DNA from: Prevotellaceae bacterium
GTDB lineage: Bacteria > Bacteroidota > Bacteroidia > Bacteroidales > UBA932
Length of the DNA: 16,764 nucleotides
Direction: 5' to 3'
NCBI GenBank assembly: GCA_031273285.1
Contig: JAISSE010000267.1
Location: 1 to 16,764, forward strand
Shown: positions 6,050-13,443 of the stretch, in pieces
Layout: every line of letters begins with the position of its first letter
How positions within the stretch are numbered: the first letter of the stretch is position 1
The notes under the pieces: generated by a model
Database searches by the model: none
Seen by the model: the letters and a program-made list of their open reading frames with translations, nothing else
Told to the model about the DNA's origin: nothing
Translations under genes and position numbers: made by a program

Positions 6050-7864
6050 ATGAACAGAAAAATTATTTCAGTGATATGCATGGTCGGAATAGTTACCTGC
6101 ATGTATGCCCAATGGAAACCGGAGGGCGGTAAAATCAAAACAACATGGGCGGAGCAAATAAATCCCGAAAAGGTATTGCCCGAATATCCGCGCCCTCTTT
6201 TGGAACGTGCCGAATGGCGCAATCTCAACGGGCTTTGGAACTACGCCATTCGTGGCGAAGGGCTGCCTGAGCCGGAAAGTTTCGACGGAAAAATACTTGT
6301 TCCGTTTGCCGTGGAATCGAGCCTGTCGGGCGTGGGGAAAACAGTCGGAAGAGACAACGAACTGTGGTACAGCAGAACGTTTACCGTTCCCCCGACATGG
6401 AAAAACAAAAACGTCATCCTGCACTTCGGCGCTGTGGACTGGAAAGCGGAAGTATATCTCAACGATATAAAAATCGGCAGTCATACAGGCGGATACACGC
6501 CGTTTTGCTTCGACATCACGGCTTTTCTGAAAGCGGGCGAGCAGAAATTGACGGTGAAAGTATGGGATCCGACCGACAACCGGTCCTATCAGCCGAGAGG
6601 CAAGCAGGTCAGCAATCCCGAAGGCATCATGTACACCTCCGTAACAGGCATCTGGCAAACCGTTTGGATTGAACCGGTCGGCGAAAAACACATCGCATCG
6701 ATGAAAACGGTTTCCGACATCGACAAAAGCCTTTTGACGGTTACGGTCGATGCCCGAAACACGAAACGCTCCGATGTTGTCGAAGTTAAAGTTTCCGATA
6801 ACGGAAAGGTCGTATCGCAAATCAAATCCGTGATTTCCGAAACAGTAACACTGCATATTCCCGACGCCAAACTGTGGTCGCCCGATTCTCCTTTTCTTTA
6901 CGATGTGGACATCGCCCTGTACAGCAACGGAGCAATCGTCGATCAAGTGAAAAGCTACAGCGCCATGCGCAAAATATCGACCGGAAGAGACCATAACGGC
7001 ATCGTCAGGCTGAAACTGAACAACAAAAACCTGTTTCAGTTCGGTCCCCTCGATCAGGGCTGGTGGCCCGACGGTTTATATACGGCGCCTACCGACGAAG
7101 CCCTCGCTTTCGATATTGTGAAAACAAAAGAGCTTGGCTTCAACATGATACGCAAGCATGTGAAGGTTGAACCGGCACGCTGGTACACCCATTGCGACCG
7201 TCTGGGCATACTCGTATGGCAGGATATGCCGAGCGGAGGCGAAAGCGGTCCTCAATGGCAGACTAATCAATATTTTAACGGTACGGAAGCGGTTCGCTCC
7301 GCCGAATCGGAGGCAAATTATTTCAAGGAATGGAAGGAGATTATCGACTTGCTGTATTCCAATCCTTCGGTAGTGGTATGGGTGCCGTTCAACGAATCGT
7401 GGGGACAGTTCAAAACGCCCGAAGTGGTCGCATGGACAAAGACTTACGACCCGTCGCGTCTGATCAATCCCGCCAGCGGCGGCAATCATTATCACACCGG
7501 CGACATTCTGGACATACACAACTATCCGCAACCCCGACTGTATATGTATGACGACGAAAGAGCAACGGTTTTAGGCGAATACGGCGGTATCGGGCTTGCG
7601 TTGCAGGATCATCTCTGGCAGCCGGAAAAAAACTGGGGTTATGTGCAGTTTAAAACCTCGAAAGAAGTTACCGACGAGTATGTGAAATTTGCCGAAGAAC
7701 TGAAAACGCTGATAAAACACGGATTTTCGGGCGCGGTATATACTCAGACTACCGATGTGGAAGGCGAAGTAAACGGGTTGATAACCTACGACCGGAAAGT
7801 TGTCAAAGTGGAAGTCGACCGGCTGAAAAAGGTAAATCGGGAAATCTGCAATATATTGGAATAA
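6050..7864 (+). CDS. Secreted glycoside hydrolase family 2 enzyme, paralog 1
   Basis: The product is 604 residues from the ATG at 6050. This start is chosen because it gives a clean Sec signal peptide (MNRK, hydrophobic core, cleavage after MYA before QWKP). An ATG at 5966 would only add 28 unlikely residues. The order is the GH2 one: an N-terminal jelly-roll sugar-binding domain (about 40-210, from EYPRP and NLNGLW to GIWQTVWIEP), an Ig-like domain (about 210-315, ending AKLWSPDSPFLYDV) and a TIM barrel (about 320-600). The expected acid/base is Glu449 in the FNES motif and the expected nucleophile is Glu510 in GEYGG; both are present. GH2 covers beta-galactosidases, beta-glucuronidases, beta-mannosidases and others, and the sequence does not decide which. 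It is followed after 19 bases by a close paralog, and no terminator is seen between them. Confidence 0.9.
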   Translation: MNRKIISVICMVGIVTCMYAQWKPEGGKIKTTWAEQINPEKVLPEYPRPLLERAEWRNLNGLWNYAIRGEGLPEPESFDGKILVPFAVESSLSGVGKTVGRDNELWYSRTFTVPPTWKNKNVILHFGAVDWKAEVYLNDIKIGSHTGGYTPFCFDITAFLKAGEQKLTVKVWDPTDNRSYQPRGKQVSNPEGIMYTSVTGIWQTVWIEPVGEKHIASMKTVSDIDKSLLTVTVDARNTKRSDVVEVKVSDNGKVVSQIKSVISETVTLHIPDAKLWSPDSPFLYDVDIALYSNGAIVDQVKSYSAMRKISTGRDHNGIVRLKLNNKNLFQFGPLDQGWWPDGLYTAPTDEALAFDIVKTKELGFNMIRKHVKVEPARWYTHCDRLGILVWQDMPSGGESGPQWQTNQYFNGTEAVRSAESEANYFKEWKEIIDLLYSNPSVVVWVPFNESWGQFKTPEVVAWTKTYDPSRLINPASGGNHYHTGDILDIHNYPQPRLYMYDDERATVLGEYGGIGLALQDHLWQPEKNWGYVQFKTSKEVTDEYVKFAEELKTLIKHGFSGAVYTQTTDVEGEVNGLITYDRKVVKVEVDRLKKVNREICNILE

Positions 7865-7883
7865 TGATTCGAAGTTGAAAATT

Positions 7884-9686
7884 ATGAGAAAAAGTATATT
7901 ATTGGCAGGACTTATCCTGCTGTCCGTAAGCATGTCGGCGCAATGGAAGCCGGCAGGCGACAAAATCAAGACGGCGTGGGGCGAAAACCTCGACCCGAAC
8001 AACGTCTTGCCGGAATATCCGCGCCCAGCAATGGAACGCACGGAATGGAAGAATCTTAACGGACTGTGGGATTTCTCGCTGCTGCCCATACACCAAAACG
8101 AACCGGCGGCGTATGACGAAAAAATCCTCGTTCCCTTTCCCGTCGAATCCGCTCTTTCGGGATTGCAGAAAGCGGTGTCGGAGAATCAGGAAATGTGGTA
8201 TAAACGAACGTTTACCGTTCCATCCTCATGGAAAAACAAACACATTATCCTGCATTTCGGCGCTGTGGAGTGGAAAACGGAAGTGTTTGTCAACGACGTC
8301 AGGATAGGCTGTCATACAGGCGGATACACGCCGTTCAGTTTCGATATTACGCCTTTTCTGAAATCGGGAGAGCAGAAATTGACGGTGAAGGTCTGGGACC
8401 CTACCGAAAAATATTTTCAGCCGCGCGGAAAGCAGGAAAGCATACCGCACGACATTATCTATACCTCGGTGTCGGGTATCTGGCAAACCGTCTGGATTGA
8501 ACCGGTAAGCGAAAAACATATCGCTTCGCTGAAAACCCTTCCCAATGCGGACAAAAATACCGTCGCCATAACCGTAAACACCGAAAATACCGTGCCTTAC
8601 GACTATGTGGAAATCAACATAACGGATGGCGGCAAAACGGTTGCCACGGCAAAAGCCGTTGTTACGGAAACACTGGAACTGAAGATTCCGGATGCCAAAC
8701 TGTGGTCGCCCGATTCTCCTTTTCTCTACGGCATGGAAGTCAGTCTGTTCAGCAGGGGAAAATTGACCGACAGGGTAACAAGCTATTGTGCGCTGCGCAA
8801 AATATCAACACGGCGCGACAAAAACGGCATCGTGCGGCTTCAGTTGAACAACAGGGATTTGTTTCAGTTCGGAACGCTCGATCAGGGCTGGTGGCCCGAC
8901 GGCTTATACACGGCGCCTTCGGACGAAGCTCTCGCCTACGATATTGTCAAGACGAAAGATTTTGGATACAACATGATACGCAAGCATCTCAAAGTGGAAC
9001 CGGCGCGGTGGTATTATCATTGCGACCGTCTGGGAATCCTTGTCTGGCAGGACATGCCGAGCGGCAGCAACCACTGGGACGAAACACGAAGTCATTTCAT
9101 TGATTCCAGAGTGCAGCAGCCGGCATCCGCCGCACAGGCTAACTATTTCAAGGAATGGAAAGAAATAATTGATTTTCTGTATTCGTATCCCTCAATCGTG
9201 ATGTGGGTAACGTTCAACGAAGGCTGGGGACAGTTCAAAACCGGGGAAATGGCTGCATGGACAAAGGCGTATGACGATTCGCGCCTGCTCAATGCTGCCA
9301 GCGGCGGCAATTTCTATCACGAAGGCGATGTGCTTGATTTGCACAACTACCCCGAACCGCGAATGTTTCTATACGACGCAAACAAACCGACGGTGCTGGG
9401 CGAATACGGCGGTATCGGTTACGCGATAGAGGGGCATCTGTGGCAGCCCGACAAGAATTTCGGCTACGTGGACTACAAGAGTTCGAAGGAAATCACCGAC
9501 AAATATATCGAATATACCGAAATACTGAAATCGCTGAAAGGCTTTTCCGCTGCCGTTTACACCCAAACCACTGACGTGGAAGGCGAAGTAAACGGATTGC
9601 TTACTTACGACCGCAAAAAAATCAAATTCGACGAAGCTGCCGTAAGAAAAGCCAATCAGGATGTAATCAACGAAATGGTGAAATGA
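7884..9686 (+). CDS. Secreted glycoside hydrolase family 2 enzyme, paralog 2
   Basis: The product is 600 residues from the ATG at 7884, which gives a signal peptide MRKSILLAG to MSA with cleavage before QWKP. A TTG nine bases upstream is a less likely start. The protein is colinear with paralog 1 along its whole length, roughly two thirds identical by eye. It has the same jelly-roll, Ig-like and TIM-barrel order. The predicted acid/base is Glu446 (FNEG) and the nucleophile Glu507 (GEYGG). The main difference is the loop after LVWQDMPSG, where this copy has SNHWDETRSHFIDSR in place of a Gly/Gln-rich segment. It is probably cotranscribed with the upstream gene and ends the cluster: a strong terminator hairpin follows about 75 bases after the stop. 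Substrate unknown; a retaining exo-glycosidase is expected from the family. Confidence 0.9.
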   Translation: MRKSILLAGLILLSVSMSAQWKPAGDKIKTAWGENLDPNNVLPEYPRPAMERTEWKNLNGLWDFSLLPIHQNEPAAYDEKILVPFPVESALSGLQKAVSENQEMWYKRTFTVPSSWKNKHIILHFGAVEWKTEVFVNDVRIGCHTGGYTPFSFDITPFLKSGEQKLTVKVWDPTEKYFQPRGKQESIPHDIIYTSVSGIWQTVWIEPVSEKHIASLKTLPNADKNTVAITVNTENTVPYDYVEINITDGGKTVATAKAVVTETLELKIPDAKLWSPDSPFLYGMEVSLFSRGKLTDRVTSYCALRKISTRRDKNGIVRLQLNNRDLFQFGTLDQGWWPDGLYTAPSDEALAYDIVKTKDFGYNMIRKHLKVEPARWYYHCDRLGILVWQDMPSGSNHWDETRSHFIDSRVQQPASAAQANYFKEWKEIIDFLYSYPSIVMWVTFNEGWGQFKTGEMAAWTKAYDDSRLLNAASGGNFYHEGDVLDLHNYPEPRMFLYDANKPTVLGEYGGIGYAIEGHLWQPDKNFGYVDYKSSKEITDKYIEYTEILKSLKGFSAAVYTQTTDVEGEVNGLLTYDRKKIKFDEAAVRKANQDVINEMVK

Positions 9687-9702
9687 ACCTGTCTCAAAAA
9701 CA

Positions 9703-9738
9703 CGCGGATGACGCGGATTATAAGGATTTGCGCAGATA
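9703..9738. repeat. 9-bp degenerate tandem repeat after the GH2 gene
   Basis: Four consecutive 9-bp units can be read: cgcggatga, cgcggatta, taaggattt, gcgcagata. The tract begins 17 bases after the GH2 stop, ahead of the terminator hairpin. Similar cgcggat phrases are frequent intergenic remnants in Bacteroidetes (from memory). Confidence 0.6.
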
Positions 9739-9759
9739 AGTAAAAGAACAGGTAAAATC

Positions 9760-9797
9760 AAAACGCAGATTATCGAATATGTGATAATCTGCGTTTT
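9760..9797. terminator. Strong bidirectional terminator between the GH2 cluster and aconitase
   Basis: A perfect 15-bp inverted repeat, AAAACGCAGATTATC (9760-9774) and GATAATCTGCGTTTT (9783-9797), encloses an 8-nt loop. The stem ends in A on one side and T on the other, giving a U tract in both directions. It lies between the convergent GH2 and aconitase genes. Confidence 0.85.
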
Positions 9798-9813
9798 TCA
9801 TTAAAGGCGCATC

Positions 9814-9834
9814 GTTTTTCACACGATTAACGGG
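9814..9834 (+). repeat. Dispersed intergenic word, copy 2
   Basis: TTTTTCACACGATTAACGGG at 9815-9834 matches the minus-strand word at 3284-3306 with two differences in about 20 bases. No gene function is evident. Confidence 0.55.
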
Positions 9835-9849
9835 ATTTTCAGGACGAAT

Positions 9850-9884
9850 ACAGTGAATAACGAATAGTGAACAGTGAATAATGT
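9850..9884. repeat. 7-bp degenerate tandem repeat
   Basis: Five 7-bp units are seen: acagtga, ataacga, atagtga, acagtga, ataatgt. The word acagtgaata recurs exactly 21 bp apart (9850 and 9871). The TGAAC/AGTGAA words resemble the reverse complement of the 3436-3470 tract, suggesting one repeat family. Confidence 0.65.
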
Positions 9885-9925
9885 CTGAACCATGATTAAA
9901 GGATTATCAATCATGAGCAGATTGG

Positions 9926-9946
9926 AAAAAATCCGAAGGATTTTTT
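9926..9946. terminator. Second A/T-rich hairpin, possible terminator for aconitase
   Basis: AAAAAATCC (9926-9934) and GGATTTTTT (9938-9946) form a perfect 9-bp stem with a GAA loop. U tracts would arise on either strand. It lies about 80 bases beyond the aconitase stop and could terminate the minus-strand transcript before the stronger hairpin at 9760-9797. Confidence 0.55.
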
Positions 9947-9975
9947 ATTCGTGAAAATTCGCTAAAAATTAAAAA

Positions 9976-10002
9976 AATTCGTGATATTCGTGTCATTCGT
10001 GG
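9976..10002. repeat. 9-bp degenerate tandem repeat near the aconitase 3' end
   Basis: Three units are read: aattcgtga, tattcgtgt, cattcgtgg, with a further tattcgtga at 9946-9954 out of register. The period is the same as at 9703-9738, although the unit sequence differs. Confidence 0.6.
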
Positions 10003-10026
10003 ATAAAAAAAGTATTCGGAGATAAA

Positions 10027-12288
10027 TTAGTGGACAATATTCGCGGCTAAAGTTGCGCTGCCTGCCCTGTACCATTTTATTTGCAGTTCATTATAAGTAT
10101 GACTTGCATCGAATGACTCCCGCGTTCCGTCGGCGTGGTTCAGAGTAACCCTCAGCCGTTCGCCCGGTTTGAAATTTCCGGTATCGACGGAGACATAATC
10201 ATGTTCCTGAATCCTGTCATAGTCGGTTTTATCGGTAAAAGTAAGGGCAAGCATACCCTGTTTCTTGAGATTTGTTTCGTGAATGCGGGCAAAACTTTTT
10301 GCCAGAATCACCTTGACATTCAGAAAACGGGGTTCCATTGCGGCATGTTCGCGCGACGAGCCTTCGCCGTAATTTTCCTCCGCCACCACAACGGACGATA
10401 TTTCGTTAGCCTTATACTGTTTTGCTACCGACGAGACGGCTTCGTAGTTGCCCGTCAGTCTGTTGAGTGCCGAATTGGTTTTTCCGTTAAAAGCATTTGT
10501 CGCTCCCATCAGCATATTGTCGGAAATATTTTCCAGATGCCCGCGGAAACGAAGCCAGTGACCTGCCATGGATATGTGGTCGGTAGTACATTTCCCTTTC
10601 ACCTTCAGTAGTAAAGTCATATTTTGCAGACAGGCGTCATCTGCCGGCGGAAACGGCTTCAGCAGTTGCAGACGCTCCGAACGGGGATCAATCGACACAT
10701 CTTCGCAGTCTGTTCCGGGAGCGACATATCCGCTGTTTTCTGTCTCGAAACCTTGTGGCGGAAAGATTTCGCTCCGAGGCTCTTTCAGAATCACTTCCCT
10801 GCCGTCCGCCGTTTTCAGTTTATCCGTCAGCGGATTGAACCGCAGGTCTCCGGCGATTGTCAGAGCCATTGTCAGTTCCGGCGAAGCGACAAAAGCGTGC
10901 GTATTCGGATTTCCGTCCGCACGTTTGGCAAAATTGCGATTGAATGAGGTAACGATGGAATTTTTGCGCGTATTGTCGTCGTTGTTGTCGGAATAGCGTT
11001 TCCACTGTCCGATGCATGGACCGCAGGCGTTAGCCATGATTACGGCACCCGTTTTTTCGAAATCGGCAATCAGTCCGTCGCGTTCGGCAGTGCGGCGAAT
11101 CAGTTCCGATCCCGGATTGACAATCAGCGGCGCAGCGACCGCGGTATTGTTTTCCGAAGCCTGACGGGCGACGGACGCCGCTCCGCTCAAATCCTGATAC
11201 GACGAGTTGGTGCACGACCCGATCAATCCCGCTTCGATTTTGTACGGATAGTTGTTAGCCTCCACTTTGGCGGCAAATTCGGATATGGGAACAGCGGCGT
11301 CGGGCGTGAACGGTCCGTTGATATGGGGTTCCAGAGAGGAAAGGTCGATTTCAATAATCCTGTCGTAATATTTTGCAGGCGTTTGCATTACTTCGGGGTC
11401 AGCCCGCAGATGCGACGCGACGTTTTCCGCCATGCGGGCGACCTCCCCGCGTCCTGTTCGACGGAGATATTCCGCGATATTCTCGTCGAACGGGAATATT
11501 GACGTTGTCGCTCCGATTTCGGCGCCCATATTGCAGACGGTAGCCTTACCGGTAGCCGAAAGTGAGGATGCTCCTTCGCCGAAATATTCGATAATCGAAT
11601 TGGTGGCGCCCTTCACCGTCAATATTCCCGCCAGTTTGAGTATGACATCCTTTGCCGACGTCCAGCCGCCAAGGTGTCCCGTGAGTTTTACGCCGATGAG
11701 TTCCGGCATTTTCAGTTCCCACTCCATTCCGCTCATGACGTCCACCGCATCGGCGCCTCCCGCGCCTACAGCAAGCATTCCCAGTCCTCCGGCATTTGGC
11801 GTATGCGAATCCGTACCCACCATCATTCCCCCCGGAAAAGCGTAATTTTCCAAAACTACCTGATGGATGATACCTGCTCCGGGTTTCCAGAATCCTATTC
11901 CGTATTTGTTCGATACTGTCCTTAGAAAATCGTAAACTTCTCTGTTGCTGTCGAGAGCTGTTGCGATATCGTCTTCTGCGCCCCTGTGCGCCCGTATCAG
12001 ATGGTCGCAGTGTACGGTTGCCGGCACGGCGGATTTTGCTTTTCCGGCATTCATAAACTGCAATAAAGCCATTTGAGCCGTAGCATCCTGCATTGCAACT
12101 CTGTCAGGACGAAAATTCACGTAATCTTCACCTCTTTTGCAGATTTTCAATTGATTGCCGTCGTACAGATGCGCATACAGAATCTTTTCGGACAAGGTAA
12201 GCGGACGGGCAATACGGTTACGCGCACTGTTCACCCTGTCGGCATATTCAGAATAAAAATTTTCGAGCATTTCGATATCGTACAACAT
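10027..12288 (-). CDS. acn: Aconitate hydratase, mitochondrial type
   Basis: The product is 753 residues, the usual length for this aconitase type. It interconverts citrate and isocitrate through cis-aconitate in the TCA cycle, in the cytoplasm, using a [4Fe-4S] cluster. The three cluster cysteines are present: Cys359 (GSCTNSS), Cys422 and Cys425 (NACGPC). Their spacing equals that of mitochondrial aconitase. Other family motifs include [19 protein letters not shown], and in the C-terminal swivel domain [11 protein letters not shown] and [13 protein letters not shown], which holds the catalytic serine region. The start at 12288 ([15 protein letters not shown]) lies 15 bases after the stop of the membrane-protein gene, so the two are probably cotranscribed; M7 is an alternative start. 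The neighbours are not citrate synthase or isocitrate dehydrogenase, which often accompany aconitase in related bacteria. It is last in the clpC-led run. Confidence 0.95.
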   Translation of the reverse strand: MLYDIEMLENFYSEYADRVNSARNRIARPLTLSEKILYAHLYDGNQLKICKRGEDYVNFRPDRVAMQDATAQMALLQFMNAGKAKSAVPATVHCDHLIRAHRGAEDDIATALDSNREVYDFLRTVSNKYGIGFWKPGAGIIHQVVLENYAFPGGMMVGTDSHTPNAGGLGMLAVGAGGADAVDVMSGMEWELKMPELIGVKLTGHLGGWTSAKDVILKLAGILTVKGATNSIIEYFGEGASSLSATGKATVCNMGAEIGATTSIFPFDENIAEYLRRTGRGEVARMAENVASHLRADPEVMQTPAKYYDRIIEIDLSSLEPHINGPFTPDAAVPISEFAAKVEANNYPYKIEAGLIGSCTNSSYQDLSGAASVARQASENNTAVAAPLIVNPGSELIRRTAERDGLIADFEKTGAVIMANACGPCIGQWKRYSDNNDDNTRKNSIVTSFNRNFAKRADGNPNTHAFVASPELTMALTIAGDLRFNPLTDKLKTADGREVILKEPRSEIFPPQGFETENSGYVAPGTDCEDVSIDPRSERLQLLKPFPPADDACLQNMTLLLKVKGKCTTDHISMAGHWLRFRGHLENISDNMLMGATNAFNGKTNSALNRLTGNYEAVSSVAKQYKANEISSVVVAEENYGEGSSREHAAMEPRFLNVKVILAKSFARIHETNLKKQGMLALTFTDKTDYDRIQEHDYVSVDTGNFKPGERLRVTLNHADGTRESFDASHTYNELQIKWYRAGSATLAANIVH

Positions 12289-12303
12289 TTTCAGGAAAAT
12301 AAA

Positions 12304-13434
12304 TTAATTGCTGTCTTTGTGCGAATCTCCGACAACTTGATTTTTCTTGGGATTTTCGGATTGACGCCGAACGCCGAAAAAACGGTTTTTGGTTCCCCTG
12401 TTCTGTTTGCCGATAAACTTGTCGCTTATCCATTTCGGCACCATCAAAGCCCCGACTATCAGATACGGATAGTATGTTACCAGCCTCCACAACAGGGCGA
12501 CCGCGACGGCAAATCCCGCCAGCGGAATAAATTCGCCCAGATATACGCCGAACATTATTTCGGCGATACCGCTTCCTCCGGGCGTCGGACTTAGAAGCAT
12601 CGCTATCCACATGACCAGCTGTCGGGCAAAGATTAGAAAATGGTCGTCCACGGCAAAAAAAGCCAGAAACAGGCAGTTTACAATACAATAGCGCGACGTC
12701 CACGAAACAAATGTAGTCAGAAAAGCGGTTATCCAGAATGATTTTTTCCTCGATTTCAGTTCCGTCGAACTAAGTTCGATTTCGCGCAAAGCCTTTACCG
12801 CGCCTCTTTTCCAGCGTTTCAGAAAGGGCAGTTTGAATATTGTGAATATCAGCTTGCCCAGACCTTTGGGATTGACAAACATTCCGTATGCAAGCGCCGC
12901 AACCCAGGCAAGTTTGAGGATATAGCCCGTCATGGCAAGCCAGAACATTCCGTGTGTCCAGCCGGGAGAATCGTCTATGTCGAAAAGACGCGAAGCTCCT
13001 GCGGCAAGCAGAAGTACGGGAAACATCAGCACGAAATACATCTCGTCGAGCAGGGAAGTCATCATGACCATTGCCGAACTTTTGCCTATGCCGATTCCCT
13101 CTTTGTGAACATACATGAGAGCAACGCTTGTTCCGCCTATGGACGAAGGAGTTACCGCCGATGTAAATTCCCACAGCATAATCACTCTGAAAGACTGCCT
13201 CCATGTCAGTTGATTTTCGGAAAGCGCTTTTATCCGTACTATGTAGCCGAAATCACGCCCTACGATGCAGACGACCGCCATCAGAAGCCAGAAAACCGAA
13301 AGCCATGTAAAATCTATTTCATCGAACGCCGAAGGGTCGAACTCCTTGATGAACAGATATGCAACCGACAGCAACCCGATAAGTACGGGCAAAAATATTT
13401 TCCACGATTTTACTCTCCCAATCTCTTCACTCAT
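12304..13434 (-). CDS. LPG-synthase-TM / flippase-like integral membrane protein
   Basis: The product is 376 residues with about eight hydrophobic segments, for example near residues 12-29, 44-59, 84-109, 123-147, 162-187, 232-261, 270-290 and 302-335. Conserved-looking motifs are SSIGGTSVA (about 97-105) and SPTPGGSGIAE (282-292), the Gly-rich signature of the lysylphosphatidylglycerol synthase transmembrane (UPF0104) family. The soluble aminoacyltransferase domain of true MprF proteins is missing, so a flippase-like or lipid-related transport role is more likely than lysyl-lipid synthesis. The C-terminal 40 residues are highly basic and predicted cytoplasmic. The start codon lies 9 bases after the clpC stop and the stop lies 15 bases before the aconitase start, so it is very probably the middle gene of an operon. 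Substrate unknown. Confidence 0.85.
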   Translation of the reverse strand: MSEEIGRVKSWKIFLPVLIGLLSVAYLFIKEFDPSAFDEIDFTWLSVFWLLMAVVCIVGRDFGYIVRIKALSENQLTWRQSFRVIMLWEFTSAVTPSSIGGTSVALMYVHKEGIGIGKSSAMVMMTSLLDEMYFVLMFPVLLLAAGASRLFDIDDSPGWTHGMFWLAMTGYILKLAWVAALAYGMFVNPKGLGKLIFTIFKLPFLKRWKRGAVKALREIELSSTELKSRKKSFWITAFLTTFVSWTSRYCIVNCLFLAFFAVDDHFLIFARQLVMWIAMLLSPTPGGSGIAEIMFGVYLGEFIPLAGFAVAVALLWRLVTYYPYLIVGALMVPKWISDKFIGKQNRGTKNRFFGVRRQSENPKKNQVVGDSHKDSN

Positions 13435-13443
13435 AGTGACGAA

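Noticed and set aside
6068..6994. 308-codon open frame on the minus strand
   Set aside because: It is antisense to the GH2 paralog 1; a similar antisense frame occurs in paralog 2, as expected from shared codon bias.
9687..9753. MITE bounded by ACCTGT and ACAGGT
   Set aside because: The inverted ends are only 6 bp, and no target duplication is seen.
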